Positions 5,826 to 13,003 of a stretch of DNA of 14,093 nt are shown here, piece by piece. The DNA comes from Clostridia bacterium (GTDB lineage Bacteria; Bacillota; Clostridia; Oscillospirales; Acutalibacteraceae): NCBI GenBank assembly GCA_900766585.1, contig CAAFVV010000049.1, positions 1 to 14,093 of the forward strand, read 5' to 3'. The translations under genes and the position numbers were made by a program. The notes below the pieces were generated by a model. The model was not told the DNA's origin and did no database searches. It was given only the letters and a program-made list of their open reading frames with translations. The stretch's first letter is position 1. Every line of letters begins with the position of its first letter.

Positions 5826-6293
5826 TCAGCTCGCGCGGACCTTGTATTTCAACTCGAAGTTTTCCGTCTTGGAGCATAGAATGATAATTCCATCGATAAA
5901 CGCCCAGATGGCGGGGAGACCCGTCCAGCAGAACAGTAGGTATACGATGCCCCAGCCGATCTGCCCGAGATAGAATTTGTGAATGCCAATGCCGCCGAGC
6001 AGCATCGCCAGAATACCGGCGGCAATCTTGCTCTTGATCGGCCAGCCGAGACGGGGGTCGATGACCTGCGTCACCTGCTGCACGATCGGCTGCGGCTGAG
6101 CGGGAGCCTGCACATAGACGACCTGCGGCTGAGGCGCGGCGGGAGCAGCGGGAACAGTGGGAGCGACGGCGGCCGGGGCGGCAGCAGCTGCCGGAGCGGC
6201 GGTCTGCTCTTTCGGGATGGCGGCTCCGCAATACTGACAGGTCGCACTGTCGGCCTGAACAGGAGCGCCGCACTGCGGGCAGTTGTTTTCCAT
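5826..6293 (-). CDS. Zinc-ribbon and TM2-domain membrane protein
   Basis: A 155-residue protein in three parts. An N-terminal zinc ribbon has Cys5-x2-Cys8 and Cys19-x2-Cys22. A low-complexity Ala/Pro/Gln-rich linker covers about 29-75. A C-terminal TM2 domain (about 86-145) has two membrane helices (88-110 and 112-138) around the family motif GGIGIHKFYLG and a D in AFIDGI. TM2 proteins are widespread and their bacterial role is largely undefined; the ribbon probably lies in the cytosol. The ATG at 6293 is preceded by AAAGGTGAAG. The gene has its own promoter (6340-6368) and terminator and diverges from the DegV gene, so it is monocistronic. Nothing suggests it is damaged. Confidence 0.9.
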   Translation of the reverse strand: MENNCPQCGAPVQADSATCQYCGAAIPKEQTAAPAAAAAPAAVAPTVPAAPAAPQPQVVYVQAPAQPQPIVQQVTQVIDPRLGWPIKSKIAAGILAMLLGGIGIHKFYLGQIGWGIVYLLFCWTGLPAIWAFIDGIIILCSKTENFELKYKVRAS

Positions 6294-6339
6294 TTTTCTT
6301 CACCTTTTCTCTTTTTCTATTATGAGATGTTCTATGACT

Positions 6340-6368
6340 AATATAGCATAAGCCTATGCAGAATTCAA
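6340..6368 (-). promoter_or_regulatory. Promoter of the TM2 protein gene
   Basis: Minus strand: -35 TTGAAT (6363-6368), 17-base spacer, -10 TATATT (6340-6345) with TGC extension. It gives a leader of about 40 bases. Confidence 0.7.
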
Positions 6369-6447
6369 GTGCTTTTTCCGCTTTTTTGCTTTGTGCGGAA
6401 GCAAAACGCAAATGCACGGAATAAACAACCGGATTTTCGCGTTTTTC

Positions 6448-6476
6448 TTGATTTTTCTTCGTAAATATGGTATACT
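6448..6476 (+). promoter_or_regulatory. Promoter of the DegV gene
   Basis: -35 TTGATT (6448-6453), 17-base spacer, -10 TATACT (6471-6476) preceded by TGG, an extended -10. The start point would be near 6483, leaving a short leader before the ATG at 6506. Confidence 0.75.
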
Positions 6477-6505
6477 GCCCCCATATTGACAAAAGGAGCG
6501 TCTGT

Positions 6506-7360
6506 ATGGAGAAGAAAATCGTGTTGTGTGCGGACAGCACCTGCGATCTCAGCCCCGAACTGAAAGAACGGTATCATGTACATTGCTTCCCGTTTCATGT
6601 GATCCTGGAGGATAAGACCTACGGCGACGGCTACGACCTCATGCCGGATCAAATTTATGAAGTATACCGCGCCCGCAAGGTGCTGCCGAAGACGGCGGCG
6701 ATCAATATGGCGGAATATGCGGAATTTTGTCAGCAGTGGCTGAGTGAGGACTGCGACGTGATCTATATCACGATCGGCTCCGGTCTGTCGGCGGCGTTTA
6801 ATAACTGCCGGATGGCGGCGGAGGGACTGCCCGGTATGTATGCGGTGGACAGCCGCAACCTGTCCTCGGGCACCGGCCTTCTGGTCATTGCGGCGGCGGA
6901 GCGGATCGCGGCGGGGCTGCCTGCCGCGCAGATCGCGCAGGAGCTAAACGAGCTGACCGCGCATGTGGAATCCAGCTTTATCATTGATACGCTGGAATTT
7001 CTGTACAAGGGCGGGCGCTGCTCTGCTCTGGCGATGATGGGCGCGAATGTGCTCAAGCTCAAGCCCTGCATCGAGGTGGACAATACCTCCGGCGCGATGG
7101 GTGTGGGCAAGAAGTACCGCGGTTCGCTCGACAAGGCGCTTGTGCAGTATGTGCAGGATCGCCTCGAGGGGCGGACGGATATCGACACCCGCCGCATTTT
7201 TATCACCCATTCCGGCATTTCGGACGAGCGCGTGGAGCTGGTGCGCAAGGAAATTGCAAAATACCAGAGCTTTGATGAGATCCTCGTGACCCGTGCCGGC
7301 TGCACCATTTCGTCTCATTGCGGCCCGAATACGCTCGGTATTCTGTTCATGACCAAATAA
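6506..7360 (+). CDS. DegV-family fatty-acid-binding protein (FakB-like)
   Basis: A 284-residue cytosolic protein. DegV/FakB proteins hold a fatty acid for phosphorylation by the kinase FakA, feeding exogenous fatty acids into phospholipid synthesis. Visible motifs: CADSTCDLSPEL at the N-terminus (8-19), FPFHVILEDKTYGDG (28-42), KTAAIN (62-67), and ITIGSGLSAAFNN (88-100), which matches the usual SSxLSGTY lipid-carboxylate site. The C-terminal lobe has LEFLYKGGRCSAL and KPCIEV. Length is normal. The ATG at 6506 is chosen because AAAGGAG lies 7-8 bases upstream; an in-frame GTG near 6467 overlaps the promoter. The gene is monocistronic, with its own promoter and a strong terminator. No FakA kinase gene is nearby, which is common for DegV paralogues. 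Confidence 0.94.
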   Translation: MEKKIVLCADSTCDLSPELKERYHVHCFPFHVILEDKTYGDGYDLMPDQIYEVYRARKVLPKTAAINMAEYAEFCQQWLSEDCDVIYITIGSGLSAAFNNCRMAAEGLPGMYAVDSRNLSSGTGLLVIAAAERIAAGLPAAQIAQELNELTAHVESSFIIDTLEFLYKGGRCSALAMMGANVLKLKPCIEVDNTSGAMGVGKKYRGSLDKALVQYVQDRLEGRTDIDTRRIFITHSGISDERVELVRKEIAKYQSFDEILVTRAGCTISSHCGPNTLGILFMTK

Positions 7361-7371
7361 AACGGTGGATA

Positions 7372-7416
7372 AAAACCGGCGGGAAAAGCCATTTTGTGGC
7401 TTTCTCCGCCGGTTTT
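7372..7416. terminator. Bidirectional terminator between DegV and amidase genes
   Basis: Outer stem AAAACCGGCGG / CCGCCGGTTTT and inner stem AAAGCCA / TGGCTTT with a short loop. T-runs occur on both sides depending on the direction read. It serves DegV rightward and, immediately after its stop, the leftward amidase lipoprotein gene. Confidence 0.88.
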
Positions 7417-7417
7417 C

Positions 7418-8740
7418 TTATCCTGCCGGACGGTCTGTCAGCCAGACCGTGCCGTATTCACAGCTGTCGCCGCCGTAGTTCCACTTGAACCGGTAGCGGT
7501 CCTCCGAGTGGCAGCTCACCGCCGGGGTGCCGTCGGCAAGCAGGCCGACGCAGATGGCGGCATGGCTCCAGTCGCCGTCGTCGGCAAAGCCGCCCGAGAA
7601 GCGGTAAAACACCGGAGAGCCGATGCAAAACAGTGACGCAGCAGAGCGGGTCTGACCGGCATAGACGGCAGTACGGCCGGTCGGGTCTTTGTCCTCGATC
7701 ATTGCCACGGGCCTGCCGCAGCGGACGTCTGCCGTCAGATGGCGGTAGAGCCAGGTGGCGGCTTTGAAGGCGCGTCCGCCGTTACCTGCCGCGCCGCCCT
7801 CCCAGTACCAGTCGCCCGCAAAGGGCAGCCCGCCTGCATACAGGCACTGGGACACGAAATTGGCACAATCCCCGCCGAGCGTATGCAGATCCGGATAGCG
7901 GCTGCGGTTTCGCCCGAGGGCAAAGCTTTCGGCGTAGGCGACGGCGCGGGACGGGTCAAACCCTCCGGGAAATGCGGCTGTGCCGGTGTCCACCGTGATC
8001 ACCGGCGCCGTCTTTTTTTCGGCTTGGCTCTCCGCGCCGGCATACTGTGTATACCGCTCGTCGTCAAGCCGTCCCGCGGCGGCGACGCCGGTCGCGCTGC
8101 CCTCGTTGTAGTGATCGGACAGCACGGTATCCCCGTTGACGCGCAGCACATGGCGGACGCCGTAGCCCGATAGGTCGGCGGTCTCCGGTGCGGAGAATTC
8201 CTCGTACCAGTGGTAGAAGCAGACGGACTCATAGAGACACAGCGCTGTGATCCCGTCCGCCTCGACGGAGATTGATTCCACGGTGAATACGGTTTGCACA
8301 CCGGCAAAATGGCAGCCCCAGCGTGCTTTCAGCGCCCGCAGTCCCGCAGCCCGTTTCTCCTCAAGCGCTTGTACCTCGCGGCTGACGGACAGGTTGTCCG
8401 GGTCGGCGGCGGACATCCCCTCTGCGCGCGCAAAGCTGTCGGCGCGGAAGGTGAAATAGGCGGTGAGCAGTGCAGTGTGCGCCGTGCTGACCGGACGGCC
8501 GCTCTGGCTGACCTTGCGGAGGAACTGCCCGCTTTTCGGGGGGGTATAGGGCGGTTTCTGCGAGGCTCTGTCATCGGACGCAGCGGGCGGCGCAGTCGGC
8601 ATGGACGGCGCTGCGGCGGACGGGGCAGACGTCCGGGACGCAGCAAAGGCGGAGGAGTCGTCAGAAGACGTCTCCTCCGCCACAGTGCAGGCAGTCAGAC
8701 AAAGCAGCAGACAAAGTGCGGAAACCAAACCGATACGCAA
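7418..8740 (-). CDS. Lipoprotein with Amidase_6-type papain-fold domain
   Basis: A 440-residue predicted exported lipoprotein. From the TTG at 8740 it begins MRIGLVSALCLLLCLTAC, a signal peptide with lipobox LTAC (lipidated Cys18), and AAAGGAGG lies 8 bases before the TTG. A GTG at 8776 would add 12 residues (KRRRQIKEA...) but has no good site. A Ser/Ala/Pro-rich spacer follows (about 24-70), then a middle alpha/beta domain (about 75-215), then the C-terminal Amidase_6 domain (about 262-440). The last has GGDCANFVSQCL with putative nucleophile Cys292 and DWSHAAI with His393. Such domains are thought to hydrolyse amide bonds in cell-wall or related substrates outside the cell. It lies 45 bases downstream of the small SPATG membrane protein and probably shares its transcript. 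The substrate is unknown. Confidence 0.88.
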   Translation of the reverse strand: MRIGLVSALCLLLCLTACTVAEETSSDDSSAFAASRTSAPSAAAPSMPTAPPAASDDRASQKPPYTPPKSGQFLRKVSQSGRPVSTAHTALLTAYFTFRADSFARAEGMSAADPDNLSVSREVQALEEKRAAGLRALKARWGCHFAGVQTVFTVESISVEADGITALCLYESVCFYHWYEEFSAPETADLSGYGVRHVLRVNGDTVLSDHYNEGSATGVAAAGRLDDERYTQYAGAESQAEKKTAPVITVDTGTAAFPGGFDPSRAVAYAESFALGRNRSRYPDLHTLGGDCANFVSQCLYAGGLPFAGDWYWEGGAAGNGGRAFKAATWLYRHLTADVRCGRPVAMIEDKDPTGRTAVYAGQTRSAASLFCIGSPVFYRFSGGFADDGDWSHAAICVGLLADGTPAVSCHSEDRYRFKWNYGGDSCEYGTVWLTDRPAG

Positions 8741-8785
8741 AAAGACAGCCTCCTTTATTTGCCGCCGTCTTTTCACGGGCAGAGG

Positions 8786-8971
8786 TTACTGCCCATCTGC
8801 GGACGTGTCGTCGGACGAGGTGTTTTCTCCGTTTTGGGGCTTCTTTTTCCCCGTAACAGTCAGCACGACGATCGCCACGATCAGCACAAGTGCCAGTCCG
8901 CCGAAAATAAACGGCGCAATATTGATATGTTCACCCGTAGCGGGGGAAGCAACAGCCCAAAGCATTGACAT
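8786..8971 (-). CDS. Small membrane protein with SPATG sorting-signal-like motif
   Basis: A 61-residue protein. The ATG at 8971 (MSMLWAVASPATGEH) is used because AAAAAGGAG lies 9 bases upstream; a start at 8992 would place that site inside the gene. SPATG (residues 9-13) is followed by a hydrophobic span (about 18-41, IAPFIFGGLALVLIVAIVVL) and then KKK. This is the layout of a sortase cell-wall sorting signal of the SPxTG kind. Unlike a true substrate it has only eight residues ahead of the motif, no separate signal peptide and no exported domain. A polar acidic tail of about 18 residues (NGENTSSDDTSADGQ) follows the basic stop. It may be a small membrane subunit or a sorting-signal mimic. 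It is co-oriented with the amidase lipoprotein gene 45 bases downstream. Confidence 0.72.
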   Translation of the reverse strand: MSMLWAVASPATGEHINIAPFIFGGLALVLIVAIVVLTVTGKKKPQNGENTSSDDTSADGQ

Positions 8972-9044
8972 GGTGAAATTCTCCTTTTTCATATTGTCCG
9001 CACAGGGCGGGTTTTATACATGGGACGCCGAAAAAATCCGGCGT

Positions 9045-10052
9045 TCAGCGGCAGCGGCCCGGCTCGATCTCCAGATGGAACGTGCGCGTTTCGCCGGGGG
9101 CGAGGAAGGGGAGCGCCCCCTCGGCACGGGCGGCGGCGCGGCCCTCGATCGGCGCGCTGGCGGGTTCCAGACCGGTGACATATTCCCGCTCGCCGAGCAT
9201 ACGCCACTGGATGAAATAGGGCAGCTCGTTTTTGTTGAAGCGGATGCGCACGCGCAGATCCTCGGCGGGATTGTCCACACCGACCTCGGTAAAGCCGTTT
9301 TCGTCGGCGATCAGATCGTGATAATAGCAGCGCTCGGTGAAATCCTTCTGCGGCGGGTCAATGCGGTTCCACGCGGCGATGTCGTCAGTTGCCAGCTGGG
9401 TGCGGCCCGTCACCTTGCGGCTCGGGATATGATAGCTTGCCTTTTCGCTGAGCAGCGGATAACCCATGTTGAAATGATACAGCATCAGGTGCGGCGCTGT
9501 GCGCGGACCGATGTTTTCCACCGTATCGGTAAGGCGGATAACCGGGCTGCCGTAGGTGCAGACAATCTGCCGCGTCATGGTCAGGCAGTTGCCGAAGAGC
9601 ACGGATTCGTTCATCACACCGGTCAGCGTGACCTGCGGATTGCCGTTTTCCTCGCCCATCACGACCGAGAAACGGTCGGCGGGCAGGTTGCCGATCCGCC
9701 CGTGAACGCCCAGTACCTCGCCCTCGTCCACCGAAGCGCTGCCGGTATTGGTCAGGCCACAGGTGGTCAGAAATCCGCCGAAAAAGCTGCGCAGCCACTG
9801 CGCGCCGTTGGCGTCATAATACGTCGGGGCGGCAATGCCCGAAGGGGTGTGGAAGCACAGGTTTTTTCCGCCGAATTTGAGCTGGTAAAGATCCATGGCG
9901 CGGTCGGGGAGAACGGTCAGCTCCATGCCGCATCCGGTGCAGATATCAACGGCGCGGACACCGTCCTGCCGCCCGCCTGAAAGACGGTATTCCTTGACGT
10001 TGAACAGCTGGGACAGGTTGCCGATGTAGGGACGCTCCTCCTGAAATGACAT
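9045..10052 (-). CDS. DUF4432 aldose-1-epimerase-like protein
   Basis: A 335-residue protein of the galactose-mutarotase-like beta-sandwich superfamily, DUF4432 group. Family marks: ICTGCGMELTVLPDRAMDL near 37-55, FGGFLTTCGLTN (91-102), VHGRIGNLP (117-124), LMLYHFNMGYPLL (189-201) with the putative catalytic His193, and VTGLEPASA (292-300) with the putative acid/base Glu296. These enzymes interconvert sugar anomers, so it would supply the anomer used by the isomerase encoded across the control region. The ATG at 10052 has AGGAGG 8-9 bases upstream, within the 19-base gap after the ROK gene. It therefore forms a two-gene leftward operon with the ROK gene. A small stem (ACGCCG / CGGCGT, 9025-9044) follows the stop but lacks a T-run. 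The exact sugar is unknown. Confidence 0.88.
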   Translation of the reverse strand: MSFQEERPYIGNLSQLFNVKEYRLSGGRQDGVRAVDICTGCGMELTVLPDRAMDLYQLKFGGKNLCFHTPSGIAAPTYYDANGAQWLRSFFGGFLTTCGLTNTGSASVDEGEVLGVHGRIGNLPADRFSVVMGEENGNPQVTLTGVMNESVLFGNCLTMTRQIVCTYGSPVIRLTDTVENIGPRTAPHLMLYHFNMGYPLLSEKASYHIPSRKVTGRTQLATDDIAAWNRIDPPQKDFTERCYYHDLIADENGFTEVGVDNPAEDLRVRIRFNKNELPYFIQWRMLGEREYVTGLEPASAPIEGRAAARAEGALPFLAPGETRTFHLEIEPGRCR

Positions 10053-10071
10053 GATCAAAACCTCCTGAATG

Positions 10072-11238
10072 TTATGACTGTATAGCTGAGCCGGAAAACA
10101 GTTCCCGGCAGAGGGGACAAACACTGCCCAAAAGGGGCGCGCGGCTGCCGAAGGCGCTGCGCCGTACCGTGACGGCACGGGTCGCGCCTGCGAGGATATG
10201 CCGGTTGACGGCGGTTTCCAGACGGGTCAGACACCCGTCCGGCAGCCATGTGCCGTCATGGCCGATGAGGATACAGCGCGGGTCAAGCAGATTGACCGCG
10301 CCGGTCAGCGCGACGGCGAGTTTATCCGCCACGTCGTCGAATACCGCCGCGCAGGCGGGATCGGCGTACAGTGTCTCAAAATCCGCCGGTTCGACGCTGT
10401 TACGCTTTGCCGCCGCGGCAAGGCGCTGCCGGATGACCGGCATGTTGACATAGGTCTCGAGACAGCCGCGGCTGCCGCAACTGCAGAGCGGTCCGTTTAA
10501 ATCAATGGACAGATGGCCGATTTCGCCGGAAAACCCGCGGCTGCCGGTGTAGAGCCTGCCGTCGATCACGATGCCCGCGCCGATGCCGTTGGTAAGTCCG
10601 AGATAGAGAAAATTGTCGAGCCAGCGGCCGCGGCCGTAGAGCTTTTCTGCCAGAGCGGCGGCATCCATGTCATTTTGCACCAGCACCGGCAGCGCGTATT
10701 GCTCTTCCAGCCGCTCTGCCAGCGGAAAATCGCTGATGTCAAAAAAATTCGGGGGAGAGAGCAGCCGTCTGCCGTCGCGGTCGAGCGGACCAATCGAGGA
10801 AATGCCGATCCCGAGCAGCGGACTGTCGGTCTGCCCGACGGCTTCGCCCGCCAGAGCGCAGAGCTTGTCGCCGAGACTCTCCGGTGTCTCCTCCGAAAGC
10901 GGGACGGAGCGGTAAAACAGCACCCGCAGCCGCAGGTCGGTCAAGATGACCGACAGTGACTCGCGCGAGAGATACAGCCCGACCGCCTTTGGCGCATCTG
11001 CCGCAATATCCAGAAGCGCTGCGCTGCGTCCGACGGTTGCCGCTTCGCTGCGCCGCTCTTCGACAAGCCCCTGCTCCATCAGCTCGCTGACGATATTCGT
11101 GATGGTCATTTTGGTGAGCCCGGTAAGCCGGACAAGGTCGGGGCGGGACAGCTCGCCGCTTGTGGCGATCAGCGACAGCACCAGCCCGCGGTTGCGGTTG
11201 CGCAGTGTCAGATGATTCATGCCCTGATGCTCGCCCAT
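10072..11238 (-). CDS. ROK-family transcriptional repressor (NagC/XylR type)
   Basis: A 388-residue regulator. An N-terminal winged helix-turn-helix (about 13-62, LSRPDLVRLTGLTKMTITNIVSEL in two helices) is followed by a ROK sugar-binding domain (about 83-380). The ROK zinc motif is present as GH(x9)CxCGxxGCxE with His242, Cys252, Cys254 and Cys259, and Asp190 in VQNDM matches the sugar-binding Asp. The usual ATP-binding DxGGT motif is replaced by VGLYLSRESL (86-95), so it is a regulator, not a kinase. The ATG at 11238 follows AAGGGG by about 7 bases. It is divergent to the kinase-isomerase-aldolase operon and first in an operon with DUF4432. It probably represses both directions by binding the shared control region (11288-11344), relieved by a sugar or sugar phosphate. 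Confidence 0.93.
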   Translation of the reverse strand: MGEHQGMNHLTLRNRNRGLVLSLIATSGELSRPDLVRLTGLTKMTITNIVSELMEQGLVEERRSEAATVGRSAALLDIAADAPKAVGLYLSRESLSVILTDLRLRVLFYRSVPLSEETPESLGDKLCALAGEAVGQTDSPLLGIGISSIGPLDRDGRRLLSPPNFFDISDFPLAERLEEQYALPVLVQNDMDAAALAEKLYGRGRWLDNFLYLGLTNGIGAGIVIDGRLYTGSRGFSGEIGHLSIDLNGPLCSCGSRGCLETYVNMPVIRQRLAAAAKRNSVEPADFETLYADPACAAVFDDVADKLAVALTGAVNLLDPRCILIGHDGTWLPDGCLTRLETAVNRHILAGATRAVTVRRSAFGSRAPLLGSVCPLCRELFSGSAIQS

Positions 11239-11288
11239 GCGTCCACCCCTTTCCCCGGTTTCGGCGGCAAAAAAATGTCAAAAAGCTA

Positions 11289-11318
11289 TTGACTTTGCCG
11301 CTGCTCCTATTATATAAT
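11289..11318 (+). promoter_or_regulatory. Promoter of the kinase-isomerase-aldolase operon
   Basis: -35 TTGACT (11289-11294), 18-base spacer, -10 TATAAT (11313-11318). Expected start near 11325, leaving a leader of about 95 bases to the GTG at 11419. Confidence 0.8.
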
Positions 11319-11338
11319 ATCCTTGTTAGTAAAGTCAA
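11309..11338 (-). promoter_or_regulatory. Promoter of the ROK-DUF4432 operon, overlapping the divergent one
   Basis: Minus strand: -35 TTGACT (11333-11338), 18-base spacer, -10 TATAAT (11309-11314). It mirrors the rightward promoter. The two -10 boxes share four bases and both -35 boxes are the same hexamer, so RNA polymerase can hold only one orientation at a time. Start expected near 11302. Confidence 0.7.
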
Positions 11339-11344
11339 TTTACT
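11328..11344. promoter_or_regulatory. Operator-like palindrome, likely ROK site
   Basis: AGTAAA-GTCAA-TTTACT: 6-bp arms and a 5-base centre, covering the rightward start point and the leftward -35. Length and A+T-rich arms fit sites known for ROK repressors. A weaker mirror copy (11 of 17 bases) lies at 11283-11299 over the rightward -35. Confidence 0.6.
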
Positions 11345-11418
11345 TTTGCGAAAAATGTGCGGTAAAGTTCATTTTTTCGGCGGCTGTTCTTTTTGTCACT
11401 ATTATTAAAGGAAAGGTT

Positions 11419-12372
11419 GTGCCTTTATTGAAGAAGATTCTCTGTATCGGCAGCGTTACGACCGACGTCATCGTGACCCCGGCGGACACGATCCCCACTC
11501 CCGGTACGCTCCGGTATGTGGATTCGGTCTCCACGCATGTGGGCGGCTGTGCCTCCAACGCGGCGATCGACCTCGCCAAGCTCGGCGTGCCCGTGGCGCT
11601 CTCCTGCAAGGTGGGCGACGACAATTTCGGCGCGTTTGTCCGCTCCGAAGCGGCGGCGGCGGGCGTGGACGTGTCCGGTGTCGTGGCGGATCCGTCGGTC
11701 AGCACGACGGTGTCCATCGTCTGCATCAGCTCGACCGGCGAGCGCAGCTTTTTGTATAACCCCGGCTCCACCTCGGCGTTTGTCAAGGCGGATATCCCCG
11801 CGTCGCTCGTGGACGAATGCGATATCATTTTTGTGGCGGGTGCGATGCTGCTCAGTTCCTTCGACGGCAAGCCCTGCGCGGAATTTATGAAGGAATGTCA
11901 GCAGAAGGGCAAATACACCGTCATGGATACCGCATGGGATTCCGAGGATGTGTGGATGCCGAAGGTGCAGGAGGTGCTGCCCTATCTCGATCTGTTCATG
12001 CCGAGCATCGAGGAGGCGGCCCGTCTGACCGGCGAGGAGGATCCGCACAAGATTGCCGACCGCTTCTTTGCGATGGGCGTCAAAAACGTGATCATCAAAT
12101 GGGGCAAGCACGGTGCACTGGTCTGCCCCGCCGGCGAGGAGCGCATGGTGCTCCCGACCTATCTGGATTTCAAGCCCGTCGATACGACCGGCGCGGGTGA
12201 CTCGTTCTGTGCCGGCTTCCTCGCGGGTCTGGCGCAGGATTGGGACTACCGCCGCAGCGGCGAATTCGCCAATGCCGTCGGCACCCATTGCATCCTGGCG
12301 ATCGGCGCCTCCACGGGCATCAAGTCCATCGAGGAGACCCTCGCCTTTATGAAGACACATACGGCCGGCTGA
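11419..12372 (+). CDS. PfkB-family sugar kinase
   Basis: A 317-residue ribokinase/PfkB-fold kinase using ATP to phosphorylate a sugar. The N-terminal motif ILCIGSVTTDVIV has substrate-site Asp16. The first PfkB signature is around GGCASNAAIDLAKLG (42-56). The second signature DTTGAGDSFCAGF (255-267) has catalytic base Asp261 and the anion hole GAGD. NPGSTSA (114-120) and MPSIEEAARLTG (194-205) are also typical. Length matches the family. GTG at 11419 is chosen, with AAAGGA six bases ahead; TTG at 11428 (MKKILCIGS) is nearly as good. A frame open from 11323 is rejected as it starts inside the promoter region. First gene of the rightward operon. With an isomerase and an aldolase following, it should phosphorylate the ketose those enzymes share, probably at C1 if the substrate is a pentulose; the position is inferred. 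Confidence 0.92.
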   Translation: MPLLKKILCIGSVTTDVIVTPADTIPTPGTLRYVDSVSTHVGGCASNAAIDLAKLGVPVALSCKVGDDNFGAFVRSEAAAAGVDVSGVVADPSVSTTVSIVCISSTGERSFLYNPGSTSAFVKADIPASLVDECDIIFVAGAMLLSSFDGKPCAEFMKECQQKGKYTVMDTAWDSEDVWMPKVQEVLPYLDLFMPSIEEAARLTGEEDPHKIADRFFAMGVKNVIIKWGKHGALVCPAGEERMVLPTYLDFKPVDTTGAGDSFCAGFLAGLAQDWDYRRSGEFANAVGTHCILAIGASTGIKSIEETLAFMKTHTAG

Positions 12373-12428
12373 GCCGCTGTGCAATAGAAACCGTTCCTAC
12401 ATAAATTATCCGGAAAGGAGTCTTTGTC

Positions 12429-12962
12429 ATGAAAAAAGCTGTGTACGAGGAAGCCCGTGCCAAGGCGCTCGAAATGTACGAAAAAGCCCATATCATCCTG
12501 ACGGATGCGGAAAAGGCGAACGTGGAGGTTGCGGATTTCGGTCTGAACGACCTGTGGAACACCGGTCTGGAGATCGTTACCTATGTCAACACCAAGCGCT
12601 GCTGCGCCAAGGAAATGGTGCTGTTCCCGCATCAGACCTGCCCGGAGCACCGCCATGCCCCGCTGCCCGACTACGAGGGCAAGGAGGAGACGTTCCGCGT
12701 GCGCTACGGCGAGGTCTATCTTTATGTGGACGGCGAGCCGGTTGAGCACCCGAAGGCGCAGCATCCCGCCGGCAAATACACTGTGTTCCACGAGATCGTG
12801 CTGCATGAGGGCGAGCAGTACACCATGCACCCCAACACCCGTCACTGGTTCCAGGCGGGCGACCGCGGCGCCGTTGTGTCGGAATTCAGCACGATGAGCG
12901 TGGATGAATACGATATCTTCACCGACGACGCGATCAAGCGCATCCCCGAGATCGAGGAATAA
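12429..12962 (+). CDS. Cupin D-lyxose/D-mannose-type sugar isomerase
   Basis: A 177-residue cupin of the D-lyxose isomerase family, which interconverts an aldose (D-lyxose, D-mannose) and its ketose (D-xylulose, D-fructose) with a divalent metal. The characteristic run is present: TDAEKANVEVADFGL (25-39), VTYVNTKRCCAKEMVLFPHQTCPEHRH in two adjoining strands (50-76), GKEETFRVRYGEVYLYV (84-100), HEGEQYTMHPNTRHWFQ (126-142) and VSEFSTMSVDEYDIF (150-164). Putative metal ligands are His74, His76, Glu87 and His139. Length is normal. AAAGGAG lies 8 bases before the ATG. Second gene of the rightward operon, 56 bases after the kinase gene with no terminator between. The family is promiscuous, so the natural sugar cannot be read from sequence; D-lyxose is the default. 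Confidence 0.9.
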   Translation: MKKAVYEEARAKALEMYEKAHIILTDAEKANVEVADFGLNDLWNTGLEIVTYVNTKRCCAKEMVLFPHQTCPEHRHAPLPDYEGKEETFRVRYGEVYLYVDGEPVEHPKAQHPAGKYTVFHEIVLHEGEQYTMHPNTRHWFQAGDRGAVVSEFSTMSVDEYDIFTDDAIKRIPEIEE

Positions 12963-13003
12963 TCAGGAGACTGACGGATCACCGAAGAGAAAGGATCAAA
13001 ATC

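Noticed and set aside
5281..6540. A 419-residue leftward frame running through the TM2 gene into the decayed transglycosylase
   Set aside because: It is out of frame with the TM2 gene for most of its length and starts upstream of the TM2 promoter. Only its last part carries pseudogene sequence.
8041..8053. CATACTGTGTATA, one base off the dyad shared by the promoters at 1704 and 3228
   Set aside because: It lies inside the amidase coding sequence, away from any promoter; probably chance.
9025..9044. ACGCCG/CGGCGT stem after the DUF4432 stop as a terminator
   Set aside because: The T-run is in the loop, not after the stem, so it lacks the intrinsic terminator form.
8601..9980. A 459-residue rightward frame
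   Set aside because: Antisense to the amidase start, the SPATG protein and DUF4432; no family resemblance.
11425..12384. A 319-residue leftward frame over the kinase
   Set aside because: Antisense shadow of an intact PfkB kinase; Arg/His/Gly-rich and without a binding site.
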